Assembly: GCF_000262345.1 (NCBI RefSeq)
Contig: NZ_AJTQ01000072.1
Location: forward strand, 1-42,712
Direction: 5' to 3'
Origin: Streptomyces xiaopingdaonensis
Lineage (GTDB): Bacteria; Actinomycetota; Actinomycetes; Streptomycetales; Streptomycetaceae
Length of the DNA: 42,712 bases
Both the position numbers and the translations under genes were made by a program. The first letter of the stretch is position 1; each line of letters opens with the position of its first letter. Shown piece by piece: positions 1 to 9,196 of this stretch. Below the pieces are notes generated by a model. It saw only the letters and a program-made list of their open reading frames with translations. It was not told the origin of the DNA and made no database searches.

Positions 1-1
1 T

Positions 2-79
2 CCCCGCGTCGTGCCGCGCCCTCCCGCTGTCCCCGCGTCGTGCCGCACGCACCCGCCCGCTGCCCCCTCGTCGTGCCGC
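2..79. repeat. Three short direct repeats of CCCC(G/C)CGTCGTGCCGC type
   Basis: Near-identical 16-base units start at about 2, 31 and 64. The first two are identical and the third differs slightly at its 5' end. Spacing is 29 and 33 bases. They lie upstream of the first gene, at the window edge, so the array may continue to the left. No coding frame explains them. Confidence 0.6.
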
Positions 80-117
80 ACCCCGACCGCACCGCTCGCC
101 CACGCGCAACCGGTGCA

Positions 118-123
118 TAGGCT
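118..123 (+). promoter_or_regulatory. -10 element of a probable leaderless promoter
   Basis: TAGGCT matches the actinobacterial TANNNT -10 consensus. It ends six bases before the ATG at 130, and there is no purine-rich ribosome binding site between them. Transcription would start at or next to the start codon, as in leaderless actinobacterial mRNAs. No convincing -35 is visible. Confidence 0.55.
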
Positions 124-129
124 CCTCCC

Positions 130-1029
130 ATGACGCCGCGCCTGAGCACCGTGATCCTGCCCGTCCGCCGCTGGTCGGAAGGGGGCCGCGACGAATGGAC
201 GCGCGCCGAGGAGCTGGGTTTCCACGCCGCGTACACCTACGACCACCTCTCCTGGCGAAGCTTCCGCGACGGCCCGTGGTTCGGCGCCCTCCCCACGCTC
301 ACGGCCGCCGCGACGGCCACCGCCCGCCTGCGCCTCGGCACCCTCGTCACCTCGCCCAACTTCCGCCACCCCGTCACCCTCGCCAAGGAGTTGATCTCGC
401 TCGACGACATCTCGGCGGGGCGCGTCACGCTCGGCATCGGCGCAGGCGGGACCGGCTTCGACGCCACGGCGCTCGGCCAGGCGGCGTGGTCCGCACGGGA
501 GCGCGCCGACCGCTTCACCGAGTTCGTCCCGCTGCTCGACCGCCTGCTCACAGAGGACGAGGTCACGCACGAGGGGTCCTTCTACTCGGCCCACGAGGCC
601 CGGAACATCCCTGGCTGCGTCCAGCGCCCCCGCCTCCCCATCGCCGTCGCGGCGACCGGCCCGCGCGGCGTGCGCCTGGCAGCGAGGTACGGCCAGGCGT
701 GGGTCACCACAGGCGACCCGAAGACCTTCGACGCCGGCCCCGAGGAATCCCTCGCCGCTGTCGCCGGCCAGGTGTCCCGGCTCCGGTCGGCCTGTGCCGA
801 AGTCGGCCGCGACCCGGAGGAGTTGGGCAAGGTCCTGCTCACGGGGTTCACACCGGAGCGCGCCACGTTCCTCGACTCCCTCGACGCGTTCGTCGACTTC
901 GCAGGGCGCCACGCCTCCCTCGGCTTCACCGAGATCGTCGTGCACGCCCCGATCCCCGACTCCCCCTTCGCGGCCGACCCAGCCGTCTTCGAACGCATCG
1001 CCACCGAGGCCCCGGCCCAACTCGCCTGA
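130..1029 (+). CDS. LLM-class F420-dependent oxidoreductase
   Basis: A 299-residue protein of the luciferase-like monooxygenase family, predicted to fold as a TIM barrel and to use coenzyme F420 (some relatives use flavin). Visible family signatures are the early YDHL segment (residues 37-40), the strand RLRLGTLVTSPNFRHP (about 66-81) and LGIGAG (101-106), which lies where the cofactor phosphate is bound. Length is normal for the F420 subgroup. The substrate cannot be read from sequence. The gene stands alone, converging on pspAB across a 415-base gap. The ATG at 130 is chosen because a -10 hexamer sits six bases upstream, which fits a leaderless message. Family is confident; cofactor choice is inferred from the actinobacterial background. 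Confidence 0.85.
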   Translation: MTPRLSTVILPVRRWSEGGRDEWTRAEELGFHAAYTYDHLSWRSFRDGPWFGALPTLTAAATATARLRLGTLVTSPNFRHPVTLAKELISLDDISAGRVTLGIGAGGTGFDATALGQAAWSARERADRFTEFVPLLDRLLTEDEVTHEGSFYSAHEARNIPGCVQRPRLPIAVAATGPRGVRLAARYGQAWVTTGDPKTFDAGPEESLAAVAGQVSRLRSACAEVGRDPEELGKVLLTGFTPERATFLDSLDAFVDFAGRHASLGFTEIVVHAPIPDSPFAADPAVFERIATEAPAQLA

Positions 1030-1444
1030 CGACGCCGCCTCGCAGCGAGAAGCCACAGCCCTACCGCTCTCCGCAAGAGCGAGGCCCGCCAACGCGCCGT
1101 CTCGGCCGGCGCATTCGCAATGCGAGGAGCTCCGCCCGCCCCCTCCACCACGCGGACGGGCTCCCGCATCCAGCACCACCAAAACAGGCGCGGACGAGAC
1201 GGGCGAGGGGAAGGGCACCACCGGAACGAAGCCGCACGGCTGCACACCGAAAGCCGGTACCGGCAGCGACCGGCCGAAGGCAAGGCTGCCCGGCACACGG
1301 GCGGCGTCGCACACCGGTAGCCGTCAAAGGCGCGCGCATGGCGGGAGAGCCGCCGACCCCACCGAGGGGGCAGGCGGGACGGCAGCCACACGCGCGCCCG
1401 CAGCAGTCAAAGGCACAACCACGACGCAAGCGCCCCCTCGGCCC
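1030..1444. other. Non-coding gap between convergent genes
   Basis: The 415 bases between the oxidoreductase and pspAB hold open frames in several phases, but these look like high-GC shadows: arginine- and proline-rich with no recognisable domain. A weak inverted repeat (GCGCCG at 1094 with CGGCGC at 1107) could help termination. I see no RNA gene. Confidence 0.5.
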
Positions 1445-2038
1445 TCACAGCCCCGGAGCGCCCCACACGGGAAACCAGCGCCCGAGGTCCTGCTCGATCG
1501 GCAGCTCTCCCGAGAGCAGCCCGCGGACCTGGAGCTCCAGCGGGTTGTCACGTCGCTCGGCGGCGCCGGGCATCGGCGCGAACGGGTAGAAGGTGCCGCG
1601 CTTGTAGAGGTAGACGAGGCCGAGCCCGCGCTCCCCGTCCTGCTCGTGGAAGCCGACGAGTGAGCAGAGGAGCTGCGGCCCGAACCCGGCGTCCGCGAGA
1701 AGCGTGTTGACGGCGTGCAGGTCGTTGACGAGTTCGGCGCTCTCCTCGGGGCCGTGGCGGGCGATGAGCCAGGTGTAGCCGTACTGGTCCTGGCTGAACT
1801 CGACGGGGATGCCGGTACCGCCCTCGCCCGCGTCGGCGTCGAGGAGCGCGCGGACCTCCTGCTGGAGCCGCGAGAACGCCCCGCCCTCGACGCTCGCGAA
1901 GCAGACGGCGCCGACCCCGGTGGGCGCGAACCCCGCGCCGGCCTGGAGCGTCACCGCGGCCGACGGGAGCGCGAAGAGCTGGTCGAGGTCGGGCCGGACG
2001 GGTTTGCTGCGTCCGAGGAGGGCGTCGAGGAAACCCAC
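1445..2038 (-). CDS. pspAB: PspA-associated protein PspAB
   Basis: A 197-residue protein matching the actinobacterial PspAB family, usually encoded next to HtpX and linked to the phage-shock (PspA) envelope-stress response. The N-terminus VGFLDALLGRSKP and the C-terminal segment around RGTFYPFAPMPG are typical. The GTG at 2038 is preferred over longer in-frame starts because GGAAGGTGA lies seven bases upstream and the start falls just after the htpX stop, eight bases away, so the two are probably translationally linked. No membrane segment is seen. The biochemical role is not established; association with the membrane protease HtpX is inferred from the operon. Confidence 0.85.
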   Translation of the reverse strand: MGFLDALLGRSKPVRPDLDQLFALPSAAVTLQAGAGFAPTGVGAVCFASVEGGAFSRLQQEVRALLDADAGEGGTGIPVEFSQDQYGYTWLIARHGPEESAELVNDLHAVNTLLADAGFGPQLLCSLVGFHEQDGERGLGLVYLYKRGTFYPFAPMPGAAERRDNPLELQVRGLLSGELPIEQDLGRWFPVWGAPGL

Positions 2039-2045
2039 GCGTGCG

Positions 2046-2951
2046 TCACCTTCCGAGTTGGGCCGAGATCCGGCCGAGTTGGTCGAGCCGCTTTTCCAGC
2101 GGCGGGTGCGAGGAGAGCAGTGCCGCAAGGCTCTCACCGGAGAACGCGGGGACGAAGTAGAAGGCATTGAACGCCTCCTGCTGACGGAGGTCGCGCGTCG
2201 GGATGCGGGACATCTCTCCGCTGATCTTGGTCAGCGCGGAGGAGAGCGCCGAGGGCTTCCCGGTGAGGAGCGCGCCCGCGCGGTCGGCGGAGAGCTCCCG
2301 GTAGCGGGAGAGGAGACGGGTGAGGAGGAAGCTCAGCACGTAGACGAGAGCGCTGATCAGGGGGATGAGCAGCAGCAGGAGCTGCGCGCCGTTGTTGTTG
2401 TTGCTGCGTCCGGCCCGTCCGATGCCGGTCCACAGCGCCATGCGCGTCATGATCCCGGCGAGCACGCCGAGGAAGGAGGCGATCGTCATCACCGCGACGT
2501 CCCGGTGGGCGACGTGGGAGAGCTCGTGGGAGAGGACGCCTTCCAGCTCGTCGGGCTCCAGCCGGCGCATCAGGCCGGTGGTCGCGCAGACCATGGAGTT
2601 CTTCTGGTTGCGTCCTGTGGCGAAGGCGTTGGGCACGTCGGTCTCGGCGATGGCCACCCGCGGCTTGGGCATGTCGGCGAGCGCGCAGAGCCGGTCGACC
2701 GCTCCGTGGAGCTCCGGCGCCTGTTCCGGCGTGACCTCCTTGGCGCCCATGCTGAAGGCGGCGATCTTGTCGCTGAACCAGAACTGCGCGACGAAGACTC
2801 CGCCCGCGATGATCAGGACCAACGGCCAGGCCCTGCCGAGCGCAACGATCAGCACCCCCACGAAGACGACGTAGAGCAGCCCGATGAAGAACATCGTCGT
2901 CACCATGCGGCGGGTCAGTCCGTGGTCGGGTGCGTACCGTGTCCGGGCCAT
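2046..2951 (-). CDS. htpX: Zinc metalloprotease HtpX
   Basis: A 301-residue integral membrane M48-family protease that degrades damaged or misassembled membrane proteins. Two N-terminal membrane segments (about 16-38 and 42-60) precede the catalytic domain with HELSH at 142-146 (two zinc histidines and the catalytic glutamate). Further membrane segments surround residues 155-175 and 190-215, and the RELSADR segment supplies the third zinc ligand. Length matches the family. The ATG at 2951 gives MARTRYAPDHGLTRRM, the usual actinobacterial start. It is the first gene of an operon with pspAB, which fits a role in envelope stress. Confidence 0.95.
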   Translation of the reverse strand: MARTRYAPDHGLTRRMVTTMFFIGLLYVVFVGVLIVALGRAWPLVLIIAGGVFVAQFWFSDKIAAFSMGAKEVTPEQAPELHGAVDRLCALADMPKPRVAIAETDVPNAFATGRNQKNSMVCATTGLMRRLEPDELEGVLSHELSHVAHRDVAVMTIASFLGVLAGIMTRMALWTGIGRAGRSNNNNGAQLLLLLIPLISALVYVLSFLLTRLLSRYRELSADRAGALLTGKPSALSSALTKISGEMSRIPTRDLRQQEAFNAFYFVPAFSGESLAALLSSHPPLEKRLDQLGRISAQLGR

Positions 2952-3120
2952 GGGCTCCTCGCAATCTCTCCGGAGCGGTCCCTTTCGATTCTCCCTCCGA
3001 ACGGGAGGAACGCAGAGTGCGCCGGGACCGGTGTGAGAGTCGGCACATCGTCGCTGCTCAGCGGGGTCGTGCGGGTGCTGTGCGTGGGTGGTGGACGGGT
3101 CCGGGGCCTACGCGTCCGGT

Positions 3121-3138
3121 AGTGGCCGATTAGCCACT
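3121..3138. promoter_or_regulatory. Small inverted repeat between divergent htpX and HAD gene
   Basis: AGTGGC-CGATTA-GCCACT is a perfect 6-base inverted repeat with a 6-base centre, 55 bases before the HAD start. It could be an operator or a chance hairpin. No matching regulator is recognised nearby. Confidence 0.25.
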
Positions 3139-3192
3139 CTTGGCAACGCTCATTCGGGCGGCTTCTCGCACGCCTGTCCTGGAATATGCGCG

Positions 3193-4065
3193 ATGATGGT
3201 CCTCGTGACTTCACTCCCGGAGCTGCCGGTTCCCCCGGCCACCAGCACGGCGCTTCCGCGCCTGATCGCGACCGACCTCGACGGCACGCTGCTCAGGGAC
3301 GACAAGACGGTCTCTCCGCGGACCCTCAGCGCACTGGCGGCCGCCGAGGCCGCAGGGGTCGAGGTGTTCTTCGTCACCGGCCGCCCGGCCCGCTGGATGG
3401 ACGTCGTCAGCGAGTACGTGCACGGGCACGGCTTGGCCATCTGCGCCAACGGTGCCGCCGTCGTCGACCTCCACCACGGCGCCCGCATTGTCGACGTGCG
3501 CCCTCTGGAGCGCCCCGACGCCCTCCGCACGGTGCGTGCGCTGCGGCTGGCGGCGCCCGGCGTGACCTTCGCCGTCGAGCAGTCGACGGGCATCCACTAC
3601 GAGCCGGAGTACCCGCCCTTCCAGTTCGACCCGGGCGCCTCCTTCGCACCCGCGGAGGAGCTCCTCGCCGACGACCGCGCCGGCTTCACGATCGACCCCG
3701 TGCTGAAGCTCCTCGCCCACCACCCGGACCTCGACCCCGACGCCTTCCTCAAGCTCGGCCGCGAAGTAGCGGGTTCTTACGGGCAGTTCACCCGCTCCAG
3801 CCCCTCGGCGCTGCTGGAGATCAGCGGCAGGGGCGTGAGCAAGGCGAGCACGCTCGCCCGCTGCTGCGCGCGGCGCGGCATCCTCGCCGAAGAGGTCGCC
3901 GCCTTCGGCGACATGCCCAACGACCTGGAGATGCTCGACTGGGCCGGCACCTCCTACGCCATGGCCAACGCACACGCGGCCGTCCTGTCGTCGACGCGCT
4001 TCACCACCGTCTCCAACCAGGACGACGGGGTGGCCGCCGTCATCGAGTCCTACCTCGCGGCGTAG
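3193..4065 (+). CDS. Cof-type HAD-family phosphatase
   Basis: A 290-residue haloacid dehalogenase-type hydrolase of the Cof/IIB class, which dephosphorylates sugar phosphates, nucleotides or cofactors. Motif I DLDGTL is at about residues 28-33 with the nucleophilic first aspartate, and the C-terminal motif IV GDMPNDLEML supplies the magnesium-binding aspartates. The long insertion between them is the class IIB cap domain. The start is uncertain: tandem ATG codons at 3193 and 3196 and a GTG at 3205 all precede the conserved core, and none has a strong ribosome binding site. A longer frame back to 3088 lacks family similarity. It converges on the cydDC end with an 80-base gap. The substrate is unknown. 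Confidence 0.85.
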   Translation: MMVLVTSLPELPVPPATSTALPRLIATDLDGTLLRDDKTVSPRTLSALAAAEAAGVEVFFVTGRPARWMDVVSEYVHGHGLAICANGAAVVDLHHGARIVDVRPLERPDALRTVRALRLAAPGVTFAVEQSTGIHYEPEYPPFQFDPGASFAPAEELLADDRAGFTIDPVLKLLAHHPDLDPDAFLKLGREVAGSYGQFTRSSPSALLEISGRGVSKASTLARCCARRGILAEEVAAFGDMPNDLEMLDWAGTSYAMANAHAAVLSSTRFTTVSNQDDGVAAVIESYLAA

Positions 4066-4145
4066 CCGTCACGACGACGCCGGAGGCGCCGTCCCCGGCG
4101 AGGGAGATCCGCGCGGACCCGGAGGCGGTTTCCGGGCACGCTGCC

Positions 4146-7100
4146 TCAGCGCACCGCCGGCTGACGCGGCGCGCACCCGGCCGTGCGCCACGCGTCCGCG
4201 GACTCCTCCCGCTCCAGCATCCGCGCGAACGGCCCGTCGGCGGCGGCGAGTTCGCGGTACGTGCCGCGCTGCACCGCGCGTCCGCCGTCGAGGACCACCA
4301 CCTCGTCGACGGCGTCGAGACCGCGGAGCCTGTGGGTGATGAGGAGCGTGGTGCGGCCCTCGGTCGCGGTGAGGAGGTCGCGGGTGAGCGCGTCGGCCGT
4401 GGGCAGGTCGAGGTGCTCGGCGGGCTCGTCGAGGAGGAGCACGGGGAAGCCGGCGAGGAGCGCCCTGGCGAGCGCGACGCGCTGGCGCTGCCCGCCCGAG
4501 AGGCGGGTGCCGCGCTCGCCGACGAAGGTGTCGAGGCCGTGCGGCAGCGTCGCGACCCAGTCGTCGAGGCGTGCGGCCGAGAGCGCGGCGCGGAGTTCGG
4601 CGTCGGAACTCGCCGGGCGGGCGAGGAGGAGGTTCTCGCGCAGCGTCGAGTCGAAGAGGTGCGCGTCCTGAGCGCAGAGTCCCACGTACCGGCGCACGGT
4701 GTCCCCCGCGAGCCCTTCCCGTCCCAGCGCGGGGACGCCGCCGAGCGCGTAGCTGCCGTGCTCGGGGTCGAGGAAGCGGAGCAGCGCGTGGACGAGCGTC
4801 GTCTTGCCCGCTCCCGAGACGCCCACCACCGCGACCCTGCGGCCCTCGCCGAGTTCCAGGTCAAAGGAGTCGAGCGCGGCCCGCTCGGCTCCGGGGTAGC
4901 GGACGGTCAACTTCCGTACGGAGAGCGGGAAAGGGCGTGCGGGCGGCGCCGCGCTCCCCTCGTCGCGCACCGGCTCGGGGGCGTCGAGCACCTCTTGGAC
5001 ACGCTCCGCCGCCTGCTTGGTGCGCAACCGGTGCTGCACGGCGAGCGGGAGGTCCGTCACGGCCTCGAAGGCGGCGAGCGGGACGAGCACAACGGCGGCG
5101 AGCCAGATCCCGTCGAGCCTCCCGTCCGCCACGGCCGCGACCCCGACCCAGGCCGACGCGGCGACCGTCAACCCCGTGGTGAGCGACCCGAGTCCGGTGG
5201 CGAGCGCCGTCGCGGCGGCGGAACGTGCCGTGAGCCGGGTGAGCGCGGTGTCGGCGGTGCGCAGCCGGTTCAGCCGGCCCGGAAGGGCGCCGGCGACGGT
5301 GAGTTCGCCCGTGCCGGTGAGGACGTCGAGCGTACGCGTGGTGAGCGCACCGCGCGCCGGCGCGAGACGTTGCTCGACGCGCCGTGCGACGAGCGCGGTG
5401 AGCGCGGGCACGCCGACGCCCGCGACGAGCAGTCCCGCGGCGAGCACCGCCCCGGCCCCTGGCAGCAGCCACCAGGTGAACGCGGTGGCCCCCAGCGACA
5501 CGAGCGTGGCGACGGCGGCCGGTTGCAGCCACCGCAGGAAGTAGTCCTGGAGCGCGTCGACGTCGGAGACGAGCCGCGAGAGCAGGTCGCCGCGGCGCGC
5601 GCGCCCGAGTCCGGCAGGCGCGAGCGTCGTCAGCCGCCGGAAGACGCCGACGCGCAGCCGCGCCAGCACCCGCAGCACCGCGTCGTGCGAGACGAGCCGC
5701 TCCGCGTACCGGAAGACCGCCCGTCCGATCCCGAACGCCCGCGTCGCCGTGACGGCGACCATCAGGTAGAGCACCGGCGGCTGTTGAAAGGCCCGCGAGA
5801 TGAGCCACCCCGAGGTCGCCATCAGCCCGATCGCGCTCCCCAGCGCCAACGCCCCGAGCACCAGCGCGAGCCCCATGCGCCGGCGCTCGGGCAACCCGGC
5901 AGCGCGCACGCGCGCAAGCGCCGTACGCGCAACTCCCGGCGCACCCGTACCGGTTCGGGCGCCCGCCTCCCAGGGGTTCGCGCCTGCCCCGTCCGCCTCC
6001 TGAGCGACAGCACCGGCCTGACCGTCGCCCTCGCCGACGGTGGGAGTGCGGGGGCCGTGGGGCGCGCCGTGCCGTGCCTTCCGGCGCGCGTGCTCCGGCG
6101 CTTCTCCTATTTCCGGCGCGACGACACCCTCTCCGCCGCCCTTGTGGACGGTGGCGGTGCGGGGCTCGGCGGGTGCGCTGCCCCGCGCCCTTTCGCCCGC
6201 GTGCGCCCGCTCTTCGTCCGCTTCGGGGGCGACGATGTCGGCCCGGCCGCCGCCGTCATGGACGGTGGCGGTGTTCGGCTCGTCGGGTGCGCCGGCCCGC
6301 GCCCCCTCGCGCATGCGCTCCGGTTCTTCGTCCGCGCCAGGGAAGTCACCCCCGCCGGCGCGCGCCCCACCGACTGCGCCGCGCCCCACGCGCACGTCCC
6401 CCGGCTCACCCGGAACCGGCAGCCGCACCTCCGCGGGTGCGTTCGCGCGCGCACCGTCGGCCGCGCCGGCGTCCGTCAGCCGTACCACCCGGTCCGCGAG
6501 TGCCAGCAGCGCGGGCCGGTGTGCGACGAGCAGCACCGTCCGGCCCTCGGCGAGCTTGCGTACCGCTTCGACGACCGCGGCCTCCGTCTCGCCGTCGAGC
6601 GCTGCGGTGGGTTCGTCGAGGAGCAGGAGGGGACGGTCGGCGAGGAACGCCCTTGCCAGTGCGACGCGTTGGCGCTGCCCTGCCGAGAGTCCGGTGCCGT
6701 GCTCGCCGAGGAGCGTTCCCGGCGCCAGCTCGGCCGCCGCCGCGTCGCGGAGCGCGGACGCCACCTCCGCGTCCGTGGCGTCGGGACGGGCGAGACGGAC
6801 GTTCTCCGCGACCGTGCCCGCGAAGAGCTGGGGCGCCTGCGGCACCCACGCGATCTGCGCGTGGAGGCTCCGTGCGTCGAAGCCCGCTGCGTCGCGCCCG
6901 TCGAGGAGTACCCGCCCGCGGTCCGGACGCACGAATCCCAGCACCGCGGCGAGCAGCGTCGACTTGCCGGCGCCCGAGGGCCCGACGAGCGCCACCCGCT
7001 CGCCCGGCGCGACCGAAAGCGTCGTCGGCGGGAGCGAGTCGGTGGCCCGCGCGTCCCTGCGGACCGCGGCTCCTTCGAGGGAGAGCGTGGCGCGACGCAG

Positions 7101-8087
7101 GTCGGGGGCGGCCTCGCGGCCGCCGGCCGCTGGTTCGGTCTCCAGGACGGCGAAGATCTCCTCCGCGGCGGAGAGCCCTTCGGCCGCCGCGTGGTAGCGC
7201 GCCCCCACCTGGCGCAGCGGAAGGTACGCCTCCGGTGCGAGGACCAGCACCATCAGCCCCGTCTCCAGGTCGAGTTCGCCGTTGACGAGGCGCATCCCGA
7301 TGCTCACGGCGACGAGCGCGACCGACACCGTGGAGAGCAGCTCCAGCGCGAAGGAGGAGAGGAAGGCGAGCCGCAGCGTGCGCAGCGTCGCGCGCCGGTA
7401 CCGGTCGGTGATCCGGCCGATCTTCTCCGTCTGCGCACCGGCGCGCCCGAAGATCCGCAGCGTCGGCAGGCCCTCGACGACGTCGAGGAAGTGGCCCGAC
7501 AGTCGCGAGAGGAGCCGCCACTGGCGAGTGGTGTGCGCCTGCGTGGCCCAGCCGATGAGCGCCATGAAGACGGGGATGAGCGGCAGCGTCACGAGGATCA
7601 CGCCGGCCGAGACCCAGTCGGCCGTGCCGATCCGCAACAGCACGGCGACGGGCACCACCACCGCGAGCGCGAGCTGCGGCAGGTACCGCGCGAAGTAGTC
7701 GTCGAGCGCGTCGATCCCGCGGGTGACGAGCGCCGAGAGCTCACCCGACCTGTGCCCCGCGAGCCACTCGGGTCCCAGCCGCGCCGCCCGCTCCACGAGC
7801 CGCAGCCGCAACTCCGACTTGACCGAGGCAGAACTCCGGTGCGCAGTCAGCTCGGTGAGCCACGAGACGAGCCCGCGCCCCACCGAGACGCCCGCGAGCC
7901 ACAGTAGCGGCCCCCGCAGCTCGCCGACCCCGGCCCCGTCGACGAACGCCCCCACGACCACCTCGGCGATCAGCATCGCCTGGGCCACGACGAGGAGGGC
8001 GCCGCAGAGCCCGAGCAGCACCGAGCCGCCGAGGAAGCGGCGGGCGGCACGGGCGTGCCCGAGCAGCCGCGGATCGACGGGGCGCAT
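4146..8087 (-). CDS. cydDC: Fused thiol-reductant ABC exporter CydD-CydC
   Basis: A 1313-residue fusion of two half-transporters that export cysteine/glutathione-type thiols and are needed to assemble cytochrome bd. The CydD half has six membrane helices, then an ATPase with Walker A GPSGAGKS (about 368-375) and signature LSAGQRQR (about 468). The CydC half begins near 735 and has Walker A GVSGAGKT (about 1089) and LSGGQRQR (about 1196). One-polypeptide CydDC is common in Streptomyces. The two halves are joined by a charged, Gly/Ala/Pro-rich linker of roughly 160 residues with about three 37-38 residue repeats. It lies 39 bases downstream of cydB and is the last gene of the cydA-cydB-cydDC operon. 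Confidence 0.95.
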   Translation of the reverse strand: MRPVDPRLLGHARAARRFLGGSVLLGLCGALLVVAQAMLIAEVVVGAFVDGAGVGELRGPLLWLAGVSVGRGLVSWLTELTAHRSSASVKSELRLRLVERAARLGPEWLAGHRSGELSALVTRGIDALDDYFARYLPQLALAVVVPVAVLLRIGTADWVSAGVILVTLPLIPVFMALIGWATQAHTTRQWRLLSRLSGHFLDVVEGLPTLRIFGRAGAQTEKIGRITDRYRRATLRTLRLAFLSSFALELLSTVSVALVAVSIGMRLVNGELDLETGLMVLVLAPEAYLPLRQVGARYHAAAEGLSAAEEIFAVLETEPAAGGREAAPDLRRATLSLEGAAVRRDARATDSLPPTTLSVAPGERVALVGPSGAGKSTLLAAVLGFVRPDRGRVLLDGRDAAGFDARSLHAQIAWVPQAPQLFAGTVAENVRLARPDATDAEVASALRDAAAAELAPGTLLGEHGTGLSAGQRQRVALARAFLADRPLLLLDEPTAALDGETEAAVVEAVRKLAEGRTVLLVAHRPALLALADRVVRLTDAGAADGARANAPAEVRLPVPGEPGDVRVGRGAVGGARAGGGDFPGADEEPERMREGARAGAPDEPNTATVHDGGGRADIVAPEADEERAHAGERARGSAPAEPRTATVHKGGGEGVVAPEIGEAPEHARRKARHGAPHGPRTPTVGEGDGQAGAVAQEADGAGANPWEAGARTGTGAPGVARTALARVRAAGLPERRRMGLALVLGALALGSAIGLMATSGWLISRAFQQPPVLYLMVAVTATRAFGIGRAVFRYAERLVSHDAVLRVLARLRVGVFRRLTTLAPAGLGRARRGDLLSRLVSDVDALQDYFLRWLQPAAVATLVSLGATAFTWWLLPGAGAVLAAGLLVAGVGVPALTALVARRVEQRLAPARGALTTRTLDVLTGTGELTVAGALPGRLNRLRTADTALTRLTARSAAATALATGLGSLTTGLTVAASAWVGVAAVADGRLDGIWLAAVVLVPLAAFEAVTDLPLAVQHRLRTKQAAERVQEVLDAPEPVRDEGSAAPPARPFPLSVRKLTVRYPGAERAALDSFDLELGEGRRVAVVGVSGAGKTTLVHALLRFLDPEHGSYALGGVPALGREGLAGDTVRRYVGLCAQDAHLFDSTLRENLLLARPASSDAELRAALSAARLDDWVATLPHGLDTFVGERGTRLSGGQRQRVALARALLAGFPVLLLDEPAEHLDLPTADALTRDLLTATEGRTTLLITHRLRGLDAVDEVVVLDGGRAVQRGTYRELAAADGPFARMLEREESADAWRTAGCAPRQPAVR
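6007..6345 (-). repeat. Tandem 111-114 bp repeat encoding the CydD/CydC linker
   Basis: Three successive units of 37-38 codons, with a partial fourth, are visible in the linker. Each has a core related to APxEPxTATVHxGGG (copies: APDEPNTATVHDGGG, APAEPRTATVHKGGG, APHGPRTPTVGEGDG). The DNA cores begin at 6040, 6151 and 6265, a spacing of 111 and 114 bases, so the frame is preserved. The copies have diverged, most strongly in the unit nearest CydC. No domain is recognised. A flexible spacer is likely. Confidence 0.8.
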
Positions 8088-8126
8088 GGTCCACCTCCGG
8101 TGTGTGCAGGGAGAGTTGGCGGGGGG

Positions 8127-9134
8127 TCAGTGCTCGCCTGCGGTCGAGAGCGAGTCGGTTCCGATGCGCTTGCGGAAGACCCAGTACGTCCACGCCTGGT
8201 AGGCGAGGACCACGGGCGTCGCCAGCGCGGCGCACCAGGTCATGATCTTCAGCGTGTACGGCGTGGACGACGCGTTCTCGGCCGTGAGGTTCCAGGCGGG
8301 GTCGAGCGAGGAGGGCATCACGTCCGGGTAGAGCGCGAGGAAGAGCATCGCGACGGAGGCGACGACGGCGACGCCCGAGAAGGAGAACGCCCACCCCTCC
8401 CGCCCGGCGAGGTTGCAGCCGAACGCGGCGGCCAGCCCCGCGACGGCGAGCACGAGCGCGAGGAGCGACCACCGGCCGCCCCCGTCGAGCTGCGTCCAGA
8501 CGAGAAAGCCGCCGGCGGCGACCGCCGTCCCGAACGCCAGCCGGCTCGCGAGCCGCCGCGCCCGCGTGCGTATGTCGCCGAGGGTCTTGAGCGCGACGAA
8601 CACGGCGCCGTGGAAGGTGAAGAGGAGCAGCGTCACCACCCCGCCGAGCAGCGGGTACGGGCCGAAGAGGTCGAGCACGTTGCCGACGTACTCCTTCTCC
8701 GCGTCGATCTGCACCCCGTGGACGATGTTGCCGAAGAGGACGCCCCACGCGAAGGCGGGCACGAGCGAGCACCAGAAGATCGCCCACTCCCACCTCCGCT
8801 GCCAGTACTCCTCCTCGCGCTTGGCCCGGTACTCGAACGCGACGCCGCGCACGATCAGGCACCCGAGGATCACCAGCAGCGGCAGGTAGAACCCGGAGAA
8901 GAGAGTGGCGTACCACTCGGGGAACGCCGCGAAGGTGGCGCCCGCCGCGGTGATCAGCCAGACCTCGTTCCCGTCCCAGACCGGCCCGATCGTGTTGATC
9001 AGGACGCGGCGCTCGGGCCGGTTCCGCGCCAGGAGCCGGGTGAGGACGCCGACACCGAAGTCGAACCCCTCGAGGAAGAAGTAGCCGATCCACAGGACGG
9101 CGATGAGTACGAACCAGACGTCATGCAGGTGCAC
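8127..9134 (-). CDS. cydB: Cytochrome d ubiquinol oxidase subunit II
   Basis: A 335-residue integral membrane subunit of cytochrome bd, the high-affinity terminal oxidase that passes electrons from quinol to oxygen. The N-terminal segment FFLEGFDFGVGVL and the later WDGNEVWL are family hallmarks, and about eight or nine hydrophobic helices are visible. The GTG at 9134 gives the usual start VHLHDVWFVLIAV and has GGGGA six bases upstream; longer in-frame extensions run back into cydA and are shadows. It lies 62 bases after cydA and 39 before cydDC, all on one strand, so co-transcription is expected. Control would come from the cydA promoter and its Rex-like site. Confidence 0.95.
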   Translation of the reverse strand: MHLHDVWFVLIAVLWIGYFFLEGFDFGVGVLTRLLARNRPERRVLINTIGPVWDGNEVWLITAAGATFAAFPEWYATLFSGFYLPLLVILGCLIVRGVAFEYRAKREEEYWQRRWEWAIFWCSLVPAFAWGVLFGNIVHGVQIDAEKEYVGNVLDLFGPYPLLGGVVTLLLFTFHGAVFVALKTLGDIRTRARRLASRLAFGTAVAAGGFLVWTQLDGGGRWSLLALVLAVAGLAAAFGCNLAGREGWAFSFSGVAVVASVAMLFLALYPDVMPSSLDPAWNLTAENASSTPYTLKIMTWCAALATPVVLAYQAWTYWVFRKRIGTDSLSTAGEH

Positions 9135-9196
9135 CGCTGATCCCCTTCCGCTGCCGGGGCCGAGGCCGGCCCCGCAGACACGTCGGTACGAGCACG

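Noticed and set aside
3183..3207. SigR-type promoter GGAAT-N18-GTT before the HAD gene
   Set aside because: The downstream element would read GTG and overlap the start codons, so the match is not supported.
3186..7907. A 1573-codon plus-strand open frame antisense to cydDC
   Set aside because: It has no domain, is extremely rich in arginine and glutamate, and mirrors the third-position GC of cydDC, as expected of an antisense shadow.
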